Shown piece after piece: positions 11,323-23,881 of a DNA stretch of 64,000 nucleotides (its first letter is position 1; each line of letters starts with the position of its first letter). The translations under genes and the position numbers were made by a program. Source of the stretch: Pseudofabraea citricarpa (lineage: Eukaryota > Ascomycota > Leotiomycetes > Helotiales > Dermateaceae); contig JAPWGK010000002.1 in the NCBI GenBank assembly GCA_029641185.1, forward strand, positions 620,001 to 684,000. The letters run 5' to 3'. The notes under the pieces were generated by a model. That model ran no database searches. It was not told the origin of the DNA and worked only from the letters and a program-made list of their open reading frames with translations.

Positions 11323-13601
11323 CTAATCAAACTCCTTTAGATCCTTCTCCACCTGCGCCCTACAGATAGGATGATAGAAATCCCTATTCTTCTGAAACGT
11401 CTCCCGAGCTAGCTTTAGATCCGCAATCGCCAGTTCTCTGTAAAGAGGTCGTACGAACTTCATACGTCCGACAGTGCCCAAGAGATGGGCTGCAGGTTGG
11501 TATACGCTCTCGTCCTTGGCTGTGAGTCCGATCTTGAAGTATCGGCTGCTGAGCTCGACGTTGCGCGAGCTAGCCAGCTTATATGCTTCACCCATTGCCT
11601 GAGTCTGTTTTGGCTTGAGTGGTTTCTTGAACAACTGAACGCGCTCAAGGAAAACCACTACTTGGTTGGCAGTCCAGCCCTTGATGTCAGATGAACTTGG
11701 TGTGAAGTTCTATTGGCTTTAGTCAGGTATTCTAAAGTGGATATTGAGACTCACCTCATCAGACTCCCACTTATCAGATAACTCGTAGCATTTGTCTACC
11801 ATGCTTGTATCGAACTTTGGCTTTGGAGGTAGTCCTGGCTTGTAAAACCACGAATCCCAATCGACTGACTCCAATGCGGTGGCCGAAGCCTTATCGGAAG
11901 CAAAGAAATCGAGTAGAGTAGCCTTGAATTCAAAAGAGTCGACGGATTTCCGTTGCCATGTAGTAAAATAGTGTGGTATAAATTTATCCCACGCTGGCTT
12001 ACCGACAAGTTTCTCCAAGTAATAGAGGAAATGAAATCCCTGGAATTGTTAGCAGTGCATAGTCTCGAATCATGAGTCTTCCAACCTTTTCATATGGAAT
12101 ACTGCTGAAAGCGTCATCTGGATCCTCACCCTTGAGGTTTAGGACTAGCTTGGTGAACTCGTGATTGTGTCCAAAGAGATCCATGGAATCCTCTATACAA
12201 ACATTAGTTACCAATCGAGAGAAATGCAAACGGACTGGCCCAGTTCTAGGTTTATATCCATCGGTTAGGTATGAAAAAATGCCACTGAGCAACAGAAGTG
12301 TAGGTGGTGACGGGTCCTATCCTTGAAATATCCCAGAAAGGGGCTGCACGTGTTCGCTTACGCCAGGAGGCGTTCGGATTTTCATACCTAATGCCTTCCA
12401 TCCAATGATGGCAGAGAAGTCCCTATGGGCTTCGCCATGTACAGCAGCTTGTAATCTCCTTTCAAGATAAGTGGTCCATCCTTCGTTCAGCCAGAAGTGT
12501 TCCCAGCTTGCATTCGAGACCAGATTACCACTCCAGCTGTGACTGAGTTCATGAGCAATAACATCGGTGTTCTCTCGATCTCCACTTATGATTGTTGGTG
12601 TGGCATAAGTAAACACAGGATTCTCCATGCCTCCGCTGGATGAATGAGATCAATGAGTATACGGGAAATAATGCACTAATAACTTACTATGGAAAACTAG
12701 GGGGAAGAACCAGGACATTGTATTGGGTCCAGGCGTATGGAAAGACCAACTCTTCAGCAATTTGGATGTATCTCTCAGTATCCTCCTCGAGCTCCCATTT
12801 TGCATCAAGGAGTTCTTCAGGACCGGTTGAGACAAAAGAGCGAGGTCCAATAGCTGCCGTGGCAATATCACCTGACGCAATGGCGAACAAGTATGCAGGC
12901 ATTGGAATCTCTTGACGAAAAGAGTACAGCATGGTCCCTGTCTCACCATCTTCTCCGGGCTTGAAGGATGCAGCACCGCGAGGGAGCCCACTGGCGATGA
13001 CTGGCAAGGGAGATCGGATCTGGAAATCGTAAGTACTCTTGACATCTGGAGTGTCTTGGCATGGAAAGAGAGATCGGTTGTGGATGGCTTGACATTGAGA
13101 GAACATGTAAGGGAACTTCTTGTTGGATGTTTGTGCTGGAGTCATCCATTGCAAGGCCGTGCATTTGTCTGTTGTCGAGACGCTGATTTCCAAAGAAATG
13201 ATCTTGCCCAGCTCTGCACCTCCAGGCACCTTGACCGAAAGCGGACTGCCGTACGGCTCGGATCGTTCTTTGACGTCCCATTCTCGACTCTTGGTGCCAT
13301 TAACACTAATGGTAGTGATGTCAAGGAAGCTAGTGTCGAGGATGACCTCGTCCGACTCCTTCTCGGTCAGAGACTCCAGCTGCAGCGTGACAGTGCCGGA
13401 CAGTTGCTGCTGCTTGAAGTTGATGGCCAGGTCAGCAATGGTATGCCTGGTCCTCCACTGGTTGTAGTTGGACAGGGTGTTGGGATCACGTGGAGCAGAC
13501 GTGGAAGCCATGGTGCGAAGCAATTGCAGTGGCTTGGCTTTGGGGGCTACTCGACGTGTCGAGGTGAAGACCGCGCTGGCGAGAGAGGAAAGAAGACTCA
13601 T
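11323..13601 (-). CDS. LTA4H: Leukotriene A4 hydrolase-type M1 aminopeptidase
   Basis: Five exons on the minus strand (13601-12688, 12635-12388, 12192-12086, 12039-11755, 11709-11323) give 646 residues. Family signature: exopeptidase motif GGMEN split by intron 1, zinc site HELSHSW with the third ligand in NEGW, and a C-terminal helical domain ending KDLKEFD. In yeast and moulds this M1 enzyme is a leucyl/arginyl aminopeptidase with epoxide-hydrolase activity. The first about 30 residues ([16 protein letters not shown]...) are Ser/Arg-rich and lack acidic residues, like a mitochondrial presequence. An internal Met (MASTSAPRD) starts exactly where the conserved part begins, so dual localisation from two starts is plausible (inference). 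Intron 2 is unusually long (195 nt) for this window. Confidence 0.95.
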
Positions 13602-14301
13602 TCATGTATGGGTGATGCAGATGCAGATGCAGGCGCAGTGGCGGGGTCAGTCAGAGTGCATGTATGTGTGTGAGTGTATGTGTGTGTATGTGTCCTCGTG
13701 TCGTGTGAGCTGGGTATAGGCAAATAGCGAGCAGCGCCGTGTTGATGACCTTTTGAGTATATCGCCTGCCTCATTGAGTGTGACGATGGAGATGCGCCTG
13801 AATGGGAAGTTCTGAACTTCTCAAACTTCTCAGCCTCGCATGACGTCCAGCCAATAGCAGCCTAAGGCACGCACAGGCCTCCTCAGGCTGCAGCGCTCGG
13901 TCCCGGTCCATCGTAATTCCAGTTCAGGAAGCTGCTGGGACTCGTGCTCGTGACTCGTGACTGGAGAGTCGAGAGTCGAGACTGGACTCTGGAGACTCTC
14001 TCTCAGTCATCGTCAATGATTCTCCCGCTGTATCTCCGCGTGTTCGTGAGAGTGGAGGTATATTCCGTACAGGAGGGTACCTATAGGTCCTATACACCGC
14101 ACAATATTGCCCGTCACTCGGCTAAGTTCCATCTTCATTGAATGGAGCAAGCTGTCAAACATGCCCGCCCCTCACATTCCTATATCTGCCGTCTTCTATG
14201 ACTTGGGAGAGCCATGGAGCCTGGAGCCATGAGCCATGGATGATTGATGGACCCGAGAGAGCACCAGGAGCTTACTGAGACCTCCTCGCACGCGACAACG
14301 A

Positions 14302-14337
14302 CGACACCCACGACACCCACGACACCCACGACACCCA
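14302..14337. repeat. 9-bp tandem repeat, 4 units (CGACACCCA)
   Basis: Four exact head-to-tail copies of CGACACCCA. On the minus strand a short ORF reads through it as Gly-Val-Val repeats, which I regard as chance. Confidence 0.9.
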
Positions 14338-17300
14338 CGACGACGGGATATTCACATATATGACAGATGGCTTGCATTCTCGAAACGAAACCTTCAATTG
14401 CCCGCCCAATGTCAAACAACCTTCACAGAAGGACATGAAACCGTCTAGAAGGCTCTGCGTGCGCCCAAGAAACTCAAGAATACGACCCAGGCCCAGAATA
14501 GGGATCGTGGCCCAGGACCGGCCGCTTTCGACGGGGCCCTTCTCAGTCTTGGGAAGTCTTGATTTCCGACTTTTCTGTTATCTTTCGGAGCATCGTGAAA
14601 CGGGGCAAGGCTCGTGGCAAGTATATGAGATGAAAACTGGGTTTCCAACAATTCGCCTTACCCCAGCCTTCGTTCAGCTCCCCATCTCAAAAATTTCGCT
14701 GGCCGCTAGCGACAAGAATTTCCGCTTCCGTCTTGTGGTACCGACAAGTTGTTCTGCTCCGACGTCTACCCTGTACATTTCACGGCCCAGGCTTCAGGAG
14801 TTAGGAGAATAGGAAACGGCACACTTCAGCATCCCGCACGTCGAGAAGGGGATCATCGCCGGTCTGGAACTTTTCATCGGCGAGCGACCGTGGTGGTGAA
14901 GCTGATGATCGTTTCAACCGACATCTTCTTGAGCAAGCATGGCATGCATGCTGGGACCACCAGCGTCTTGCGGTCCCCGCTCTTGCCATGATATGGAGCA
15001 GTGCCGGGCCAGAAACGCTTTGAGTTTAGGCACAAGCTGGACAAGCAATTCTTATATGGGGCTTGGGAGCTGAAGCTATCCGAACTCCGGTGAGAGACGG
15101 CTGGAAACATGAGTATTGCGGCCTGAAACATATCTGACTACCAAGAAGTCAGATACGAGAATCACTGAATCCCAGATCCAAATGGTGGAGGATTGTGGCG
15201 TTGGACGGCACCGCAGAGATGATCATCTCCGACGCAATGATCTCTATTTCTACCTCTTGACATCGTATGATTCGGGAGCGATCCGGAAAAGAGGGACATT
15301 GAATTCTTGAAGGCATCGTATTGCAATCTCGTAGCTGTGCATTCTGGCAGCCGATCAATAAGGCACGTTCACGTTCATGTTCAAAGCTCAAGTCATCTGG
15401 CCGTTGTAGAGGCGACGAAGACTTGGCAGAGGTTGAGCACGTCCACGGTGCAGTTCACATCGCCCGAAGTTGGAGCTTTTCTGGAGACCGTGTAGTCAGC
15501 AGCACTGATAAGGGTCTTGTGTGGATGTGAGAGCGTGCCAATATGTGCAGCGGCCGTTGAAATTTCAATTAACGAAGATCATATGGTTCATGTACTCGGT
15601 GTGCATGAGGAAACAATTTCCAAGAGCCGACCAAAGCACACCAGCGACCAGACTCCAGAGCAGGCTTGGCCCCACGATAATCTTTCCTATTCTCCGGCGT
15701 TCGTAGTGCGGTTGAATGGTTTCGAGGGGGCAAGAGATTCATAGATGGCAGTGATGAGCCCTCTCTTCTGCAACTGTAGCCTGCTGGCCGTCGGCTGCAT
15801 GTTTCGGTCTCATGTCTGGCCCTTGCTGGCTTGATTGTCGAGTGCAGAAAGGGAACCAGGTTCCCATGCGTGCCATGGTGGTGAAGGTGGGTTTGTCTGT
15901 CGACCGTTAAGCGGAGCTAAGCTTTCCACGGTCAATCTCAGACGCTGCCCCTGCCCACGTTCCCTGCGCTATAGCAGATCCGATATAGGGCTATATCGCA
16001 GCATGGGACATTGTTGCGCAATTGGTGTGTTGGTGTGACGAGGAGCCAACGTACATGACAGCACCAGGTATCGTGTCGCGGATTCAAGGCCTCGCAGCAG
16101 GATTTGTGCACTTGTGCAGTGTGAATATGTACGAAAGGTACAGACAGTACATGTATCGTGAAGGGAGGCTGTGCCATCCCTCATATTATCCACAACAGCA
16201 TCAAAGCATATCCGATCAATTTCCTTAAGCTTATACTGTGGTGGTATTCACATTCACATTGCACAAGGGGCACGAGCCACGACCACAACCACGAGCCACG
16301 AACCATCAACCGCAAGCCCACGAACTGCGAAGGAACCGTCTTGGATACTTGGCGAGCACGGGTCCAGGCTGGGAACGTGTGAAGGCGTGAACGTGATGAT
16401 GCCCTGAACCTCGAGCGTGGGATTCAATAACACACCCTCTGCAGTGGCTCTGGGAAATCCTAAACAATAACCAACCGTGATGCATCATATTAATCTATTA
16501 AGCTCAGTTATGATCTGAGATAGATGACGCCAGAGAATTATGTACGGTTGTCGTCCCTTTTATGCAATGCAGGCCTCCCGTTGGCTGGTCGGCAACTGGC
16601 GGGCGGCGGAGGGCCAGCCAGGCCTATCCAGGCCTACCGCTACAGGCCCCCACAGGCCTACAGAGGGTCTCCAGCAACCTGAGCGGCGGGTGACTTCAGC
16701 GTGGCACAGCCTATGTTACAGTGATTGGCAACGCAACGGGAAGATGATCTTCAGCAACTCACACCCACTATGCCTCTTCGCAACCCGTTTTGAGCTCCAA
16801 GTAGCAATGACCGACACAACCGGTAGCAGCAGTCCCAAGAGACGTGAATAGCTCTCTGCACGAACTGCCGAGCTGCAACTCAGTACAAGCTGCAACAGCG
16901 TCCCATTTCTTTCGTATCGTGTTGACATCCTCTGGATTTCTGGTACACCATGTGGGCACGTCATGGTGCTCATCCTCGCTGTTGCACTTTGTCTCTCACT
17001 AATGTCACAACTACCCCACCTTAATTCCTTGCTGCTAAGATAGCGCCGATCTTATGAGTTTTGAACTTTTATGCTTATCCATCTGCAAATTTCTCGGTAG
17101 GCTCGGAATAGATAGGGCTTTGCACAGAGGGCGAAAAGCAACAATGGGCAACAATGGGCCATGGGCAAGGGAGGAATTGGCGAGACGAAGAGGACGAGCA
17201 ACGAGAGATCAGTGCGCTCACCGAGTTGTACCGTCCCGTCCAGTACAGGACGATGCTGTGCTTGCAGGTTCCGCATTTGCGGTGCAGCCGTCTCCCGTGA

Positions 17301-18365
17301 TCGATCCTTCGACCTTCGCACACGTTTTTTGATCCTCCGTCTGCAGATAATCAGGAATGCCAAACTCTTTTTAAGCTTCAGGATTGCCCCGTGGAGGGCC
17401 GGTGGTTCAGGAACTCTTGGGATGAATCCGGTCGTCGGGCTTTGCTTATGGCGGATGATGGGCGAGCGGAAGACTCACCCTACGATGGTGCAACGCTGCA
17501 GCGTGGCATGGTGAGAGGAGCAGAAGAGGAGAAGAGGAGAACTGGGAGAGTCCCACGATGTGCTTGGACATGATGCCCTCAATACTTGTTCTACGGTACA
17601 TGAATATGCAACCTCCACCACACCAAACATCCAACCACACATGGCCATCATCATTCACTTACCCCGCGGCATTACATCGCTTCGAGTCAGGCGACGGCAG
17701 GCAATCTCTTATCGAGAGCTGAGCATTGTGCAATCTACCTCGTTCGCGATATCAAGGTTTTCGAACTCTATTTGTGAGGGTGCTTGGTCTGCTTTTTATG
17801 CATCTTGACATCGACAAGCTTCGAAACAAGAGATTTTTGAGTTCACGACGGCACAGTCCCTTCAAAGTGGTCTTCAAGTGCTCACTTTGCCCCAATTGAG
17901 GCCTAGGGAGCGTTATGCTGTCAAAGCTAATGACGAACAAACAACCGACCTCTCCTCTAGTCGTCTTCTCTGCCGCTGTCTTGTGGTAGTGATGGTCATG
18001 GTGGTCCTGGTGGTTTGACACGGCACGTGGGTAAGTCGGCGATGTGATGTGATAAGGTCGGTGGTGGCTGAATGTGATGATAGATGTCATGGTGCCTGAC
18101 TTCAGACAGCAGTAGTTTTGGTCTCGCCCGTTGTTTCTTGACGTTTCTCTGGTAGCGAAGAGTTTTCCTGCGATATGATCTCCGAATTAAGTGGTACGGG
18201 GGTCCCCAGGCCATCAGCCGGGTGAGCAGGCAGGGAGTTCCGCGGGCCCATGGCGGCTTGTTCAGGGCCCAGCTTCACGTTTTGAAGGGAAGCGAAGGGA
18301 AGGGGAAGGGAAAGGGAAAGTGAAAGTGAAAGGGGGCCTGCTTCACGGCCTTGAGGTCCGCCATT

Positions 18366-18393
18366 ATTTCAGATTTCAGATTTCAGATTTTAG
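18366..18393. repeat. 7-bp tandem repeat, 4 units (ATTTCAG, last ATTTTAG)
   Basis: Three exact copies of ATTTCAG followed by one ATTTTAG, just downstream of a purine-rich GGGAAA/GGGAAG tract at 18,285-18,335. Confidence 0.9.
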
Positions 18394-20556
18394 CGATCGA
18401 AGATCTGGAGCCGACGAACGAGTGTAGGAGGCAGCCCGATGATCGAACGAACCAGCGAAGGGGGTTCACGATGTGTAAGTTGCGACCAAAACATTTGTCT
18501 CTTTTCCCGTCGATGAGAAAGTGTGTGTTTCTGTTGGAGGTGAGCGAGAGTCTGAGACCACGACGGTTTGAGTGTCCCAAAACCTGAAGCATGCCGGCGC
18601 ACAGACAAAGATCGGGGATCGCGGCCAGAAGAAGCTATCTCGCCGTGGCCACCATTGTTCTGTTTCTCTCGCTCGCCGCTGCATGAAGCCAAATTCGCAG
18701 TCTGAGGGCGTGCGGTAATTGAGATGCACTGCAAGAGAGAGTTCAATCAGAAAGGGTCAGAGAAAGAAGAATACCACGTCAACTTCGGATTGCGGTTGGC
18801 CTGTCTCTTAGCATGGCCTCAGACAATGTGAGGAGACTTTCTGCTGCTGGAGAAACCTGACCAGGCAAAGCAAGCAAGCAAGCATCCCGTTCGCAGTCTA
18901 CTCTGGTACGGCTTCATCTGCATGAAAGACAATCCGTTTGTTTCCTCCTCACCAGCGCTCGCTCGCGAGGGCCTGGATCGTGCGGAGGGAGGCGGGAAGT
19001 TGGCTTGGTGGCTTCGGCCAGCCATGTCCCAGGACCAAGAGGCATACGATGTACGGTACGCCGGAGAAACATCCTCAACGATACGTACAGGGAAATACCA
19101 GGAACTTGAGATACCTTATCCAAGTATTCTGGAAAAAGGGTCTTCAGTGACGACAGCGTCTTGTCGGCGTGTGTTCTGACAACAGTCTGAATCTGACACG
19201 GCCATAGTTGCGATGAGTTCAAACCTCACAGCTGGATCTATAGCTATATGCTCCAGAGTTTATGTCTGTGAATGACTCGATGGACGATGATGATGATGAT
19301 GACCTGCGTTGGGTTCGTGAACGGGCACTGGATGCCGCAATATTCTGGCTGCGGCGAATATTACTGGGAGAGAGCCGTTTGGCAGCAGCCCTGTGCGATA
19401 ATAGCCTTTTCACTATGATTTCCATGGCCCAAATTAATGACTCGTTTTGGGCCTGGTATTACTTAAGATAGCTCAGGCTGGGGTAGGCAAAGCAAAATAG
19501 GGTTCAATGCCGGATCAGCAGCAGAGGATGGTAAGCTACAATTCTACTTGCACTTCATTTCCACATGGCCGTTTGAGCTTGCACACTGGAGGATTGTGCA
19601 TGCACAGCTATGGAGAGAGAGATGTGATGGCTCATCTCTAAGGATTTGGGGGTGAACTCGTGGTCCATCCTTCAGCACTCCTTTCGGTCCCTTTTGCTGC
19701 CAGGCAATTCCACTGTAGATGTACGTAGAGAGCATCTTGACTTTTTCTTCGTCTGTAACCGAGCTCCCAGCTGCCCCCCCTCGCTATACCCTCGTCGCTA
19801 CTGTATTCTCGCCGTGGCCGCCGCCCGGTCCCTCATGGGCCACAACCCCACCTCTCAGTACTGTAGTTTATGTACATTTCAGCACGTATTCCTCCACTCA
19901 ACCATATTTCAACGTCTGTGCAGAAGCACGAAGCGAACGTTCAGGTGGCACAAATTAAGTAATAAGCTGAGGGGCAGGCGGGCAGGCGGGTCTTGCATAA
20001 TTTTCTTACTTCCCATGCAGCAGCAATAGAAGAATAATGGCCCTCGAGCCCCAGTCGATCCCATCCCATCCCATCGCATCCTGGCTTGTCTTCTTGTCTT
20101 CTTGTCTTCCTGTCCCATGCAGTTTAAGCTTGCACTCACTCACGGTGGCTCACCCCTTGTCCAAATCTCGGAGCTGGTAGCCTGTCAAGGGCCCCAAGCG
20201 GTTTCATTCTGACCCAACTTGCAGCCTCCTCAGCTTAGCGATACCGTACACTCCCCCCGGCCTGCACCTCTTCCTCCCCGCCGTGAGTGCCTGACACCCC
20301 TACTGGACAGTGTACTGTACTCACTCTACCGTACCGCACAGCACAGTACTGAATGTCCGGCACCTCGCTCCCTCTCTCCCTCTCTGTCTCTGCCACCTCT
20401 CTGCTCTGCCTTGTCGTGATGCGGTGTCTCAGACGCCACAGCGTTCATGTTTCCCCCTTCCCTCCCCCCTTCCCTCCCCCCCTTCCAGCATACTGTACAG
20501 CATACAGGGGCTTACACACTTCTAGCCGGCTCCGTCGCAGAAGCATGGGACCAGCC

Positions 20557-20577
20557 TGCCAGGTGCCAGGTGCCAGG
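20557..20577. repeat. 7-bp tandem repeat, 3 units (TGCCAGG)
   Basis: Three exact copies of TGCCAGG followed by a degenerate TGCCAAT and a further TGCCAGG within 15 bp, in the uds1 upstream region. Confidence 0.85.
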
Positions 20578-20925
20578 TGCCAATTGCCAGGACCAGGTAC
20601 AGCAAGTAGGTTCGGTGGGCTAGTGCTCATCCTGGCCGCAGGGCCTATATGTGATGGTAGGGGGGATGTTTAACCATATATCTTAATCGCCGCCGATGTC
20701 CAAAGCTTGGGTTGGTCAAAGGGTATGGTTCAGGAGCTTTATATGTCTCTGGGACCCATCGCCATTCTTGCTTGCGTTACATTGTAAGCTGCCAGTGGCC
20801 GACTGCCATCCATCCAATCCGACCCTCTAGCCTCCCATTCCAATTCGTCCTCGCCTGTTGACCAGTGTGTGGTATTCGGTTTCTTGTTCATATTTAGACC
20901 TCTTCCCCCCCCCATCGACTTGACG

Positions 20926-23001
20926 ATGGCCCATATTGCCGATTTTATGGTCGACGCCTGTAGTAGTGTGGGACTGAACAACTTCATTGCACGCGAACTC
21001 TCCCCGGACTCATCCAACTCGTCGAACTCCTCGCGAGTGAATGTATGTGTACGCTCACAGCCACCAATGGACCAAGCTCATATGATGACACAGCTCGTGG
21101 AAACGGCTCCGACGACGGGAACCTCGACACCAACGGAGGAGAAGGAGAGATATGTGTGGCGGATGCACCAGCCTACAGAACCGAGGAAGTTCACTCTGTT
21201 CCCAGCAGCGAAGGAGAAGCCTGCCACCATCACCACCGCTCGCAAGGCCTCAGATCCGGAATCACTTTTGGCCCAGGTTTTGACCGGAGATTCCAAGATG
21301 GCACCCAGGCAGAAGGCAAAGGAGCAAACTCTAGTCCGCCGGCGGAAGGTCAGCGTACCCGAATTGGGACCCATGACCACAGTGCAAGAAGTTGCAATGG
21401 ATTCTCGTAAGCCAGTTTGATCTCTATTACTATTCTCTCTTTTCTAACCCGCCATAGCTACGATCCCAGGTCGACCACCTCTTCATGAGCGCTCAATTAG
21501 TGCACCAGGAAACAGTTGGAGACAGCACATGTTTGGAGAGAGCATGATCTCATGTATATCAGGACCAGCATTGGACGAGAACGCCGAGATGCTCATGTTG
21601 GAGGAGAACATGGACGAATACAACCAATTGAGACCGGCATCAACATCACCAAGACTACCACCCCTCTCACCTAAAGTCCTCGCACCGCTCGTTATTCCCA
21701 AGATCACTTCCACACAACCACGTCTCCGCTCGAGATCATCTTCCAACCGGCTGCGGATAGACAGCTGTGGAACTCCACCAGATGTCCCACCCAAATCCGC
21801 TCGATTGACTAACGTTTCTCCCAATCCTCGTAGTGCAGTAACACCCCTCTCTTCCACGGCCACCTTGGTGGACACTCCTGTATCTGCCGTAGATGGTAGA
21901 ACATCACCAAAACCTTGGATGCAATCACAGAGTGCGGGACCATCTCCCATTCGTCATTCTCGAGGCCAATCCGAGACGGCGCAGCGAGTAATGCATAGCG
22001 CTATGGGCCATCGCCGGGGCGAGTCCGAGTCATCGGCCTCCATCATGGATCGAGGACGACCAAAGAAGAGAGCAGATGGAAGCCCAATCAAGCGAACCCT
22101 GAGCAAGCGCAGCAGATCTTCCGAGCAGAAGGCCTTCGAGACTCTGCCTCAAGGATACCGAGCTGCTCATGCGGGGAAGGCCATCCCACAGATGGAGATC
22201 GACACTCTTCGGAAGCAAGCCATTGGCCAAGCGTGTCGCTTCGAGGTCCTTAGCACCAAGGACGTCGATGATCTATCACGGGTATGTGTATTCGACATCC
22301 AACGCATCGTGAAGCATCAACTAACATAGCAACAGGAACTCCGGGCCCTTGACGAACGCTGCGACTACCTCCGCAAGACGCACAAGTCCCTGCGTGCCGG
22401 GCGGAGGAACCTGCACGATCGTATCTGCAGCTACCTGCGCTCGCCTCGCGTGGCGCGCTTCTCGCATGAGAGCATCCTGAAGCAAGAGGAAGCCCTCTCG
22501 GAACTGGATGCGTCGATTGACGACTGGGTGTCGAAGCTCGAGTACGCCGAGAACCGCCGGACGCGCGTGCGCCAAAAGCTTCTGGAGCACGTAGCGGCCG
22601 CTTTGATCCTGCCTGCGAGCGAAGGGACCGCACCACGCCCTTACTCGCCGTCGCTCTCGCTCAGCACGCCTCCTCGCAGCCCGACCAAGTCGCAAAGCCC
22701 GCAGCGCCTCGCGGAACCCGTCAAGGTCTCGTCGCCCGAACCGAGCTCGCGTAAGGATGTCACGTCCATGGCTTCCATGGCCTCTATCAAGATCTATGCC
22801 GACTCGGACGTGTATGCTCTGCTGGCTGATGTCGAGGAGGAGATCACGCGCATGGGAGACGCCAACCAGTCCGAGACGCCCGAGGAGGCCCAGCGCCAGC
22901 TCGAGGAGTCGCCAGCCATCAGTGAGGGAGTAACGCTGAGTGCCATGACCTTCTCGGCACTCCCTCAGAAGACCTATAGACCTAATGCGGAGTTCGTCTG
23001 A
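20926..23001 (+). CDS. uds1: Uds1 (up-regulated during septation) domain protein
   Basis: Three exons (20926-21406, 21458-22281, 22336-23001) give 656 residues. The N-terminal half is a Ser/Pro/Thr-rich, probably disordered region with many SP/TP sites. The conserved Uds1 block runs from about residue 400 to 560: LPQGYRAAHAGKAIP, RFEVLSTKDVDDLSRELRAL, DYLRKTHKSLRAGRRNLH, LKQEEALSELDASIDDWVSK, and ENRRTRVRQKLLEHVAAAL. It looks helical, possibly coiled-coil. Family knowledge: the S. pombe member is induced during septation and localises to the septum; the biochemical role is unknown. The Met at 20926 starts a conserved-looking N-terminus (MAHIADFMVDACSSVGL); an upstream Met at 20869 adds only UTR-like residues. 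The last exon is clearly richer in G/C at third positions than the first two. The SP/TP-rich tail suggests control by a cyclin-dependent kinase (inference). Confidence 0.87.
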
Positions 23002-23881
23002 AGATGCACCACACGCACACCGACGACACATCTCCTATACCCTTAACCCATACCATAACGACAAGTCACGGACGAGAGACACGATGACGAGCCAAGAAGA
23101 AAGAAGACAGAAGAAAGAAACCATTATCCATCCATCGACGATGACACGCTTATATATATATCTTTTATTTAACGATGTCCTGTACCTATTTACGAATGAT
23201 TGATCGGGGTATGCCGTGGCCCCTTTTGAGACGAGAACAACACAACCAGCGCGCGAGTTTGTCAAATTTTTTGCTTTTATGGTTTTCCTGCGAAAGTCTT
23301 GTTGATACCAACATTTTCAGGCGTTCTGGGGGGTTTTTTTTTACTCTTGTTTTGTTTCGCTGCTGCTTTCTGGGGGTTTGAAAATCCTTCTGCGGCTTGC
23401 CTTACCTCTCTCTCTCTTTCTACCTCGCTCTCTCTTTTGTATTCTTCTTCTGCATATACCTACCTACCTACCTACCTACATCTGCAAACACCAAACCCCA
23501 AAAGGAAAAAAAACACTTCCTGTATATTCACACATTCTTCTTTTTGTACAATTTCCATCTTTTTCTTTTTATTCGCTTTGTGCTTCGATGGGAAGGATGG
23601 GGAAGGGAAAAAAAGATAGAAGAAGAGAGGGGGAGAGATTGATCGATAGGGGTTCTCACAATTTCACACACATATATACCTTACCTACCCCCTTACATAC
23701 CCATACATAGAAATGAATCACTTGGCTCGAATCCAATCAAAAAAAAAAAAAAAAATGAATGAAGTCCATCTTCTTTTATCTATATCATACAAACAGTGAA
23801 TTAATCAAAGCCCATTACACCAATCTCTCTCCATTACATCAACCCTCGCCCGCCTACCTAAGTAACTACCCACCTACCTAC
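23002..23881. other. Low-complexity convergent 3' region
   Basis: Between the 3' ends of uds1 and the minus-strand NAD(P)-binding gene. It contains CT-rich runs (23,400-23,445), a (CTAC)n tract at about 23,457-23,479, a GA-rich stretch (23,580-23,640) and a run of 17 A at 23,739-23,755. No gene was seen. Confidence 0.7.

Larger units (their letters stand above)
13602..20925. other. 7.3 kb gene-poor spacer between divergent genes
   Basis: I recognise no protein-coding gene on either strand. ORFs are short, overlap in all frames and match no family. Base composition is balanced, not AT-rich, and CpA/TpG are normal, so this is not a RIP relic. It contains several short tandem repeats (listed separately), AGGCCT-rich sequence around 16,570-16,665, and a CT-rich tract at 20,360-20,490 just upstream of uds1. 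Likely contents are long promoters, long 5' UTRs or non-coding RNA for the flanking divergent genes; the sequence alone does not decide. Confidence 0.55.

Noticed and set aside
14180..14419. 79-codon minus-strand ORF with Gly-Val repeats
   Set aside because: The repeat comes from a 9-bp tandem DNA repeat; no homologous family known to me and no coding signal outside it.
20869..20925. Upstream Met for uds1
   Set aside because: Adds 19 hydrophobic/proline UTR-like residues; the Met at 20,926 begins a plausible N-terminus.
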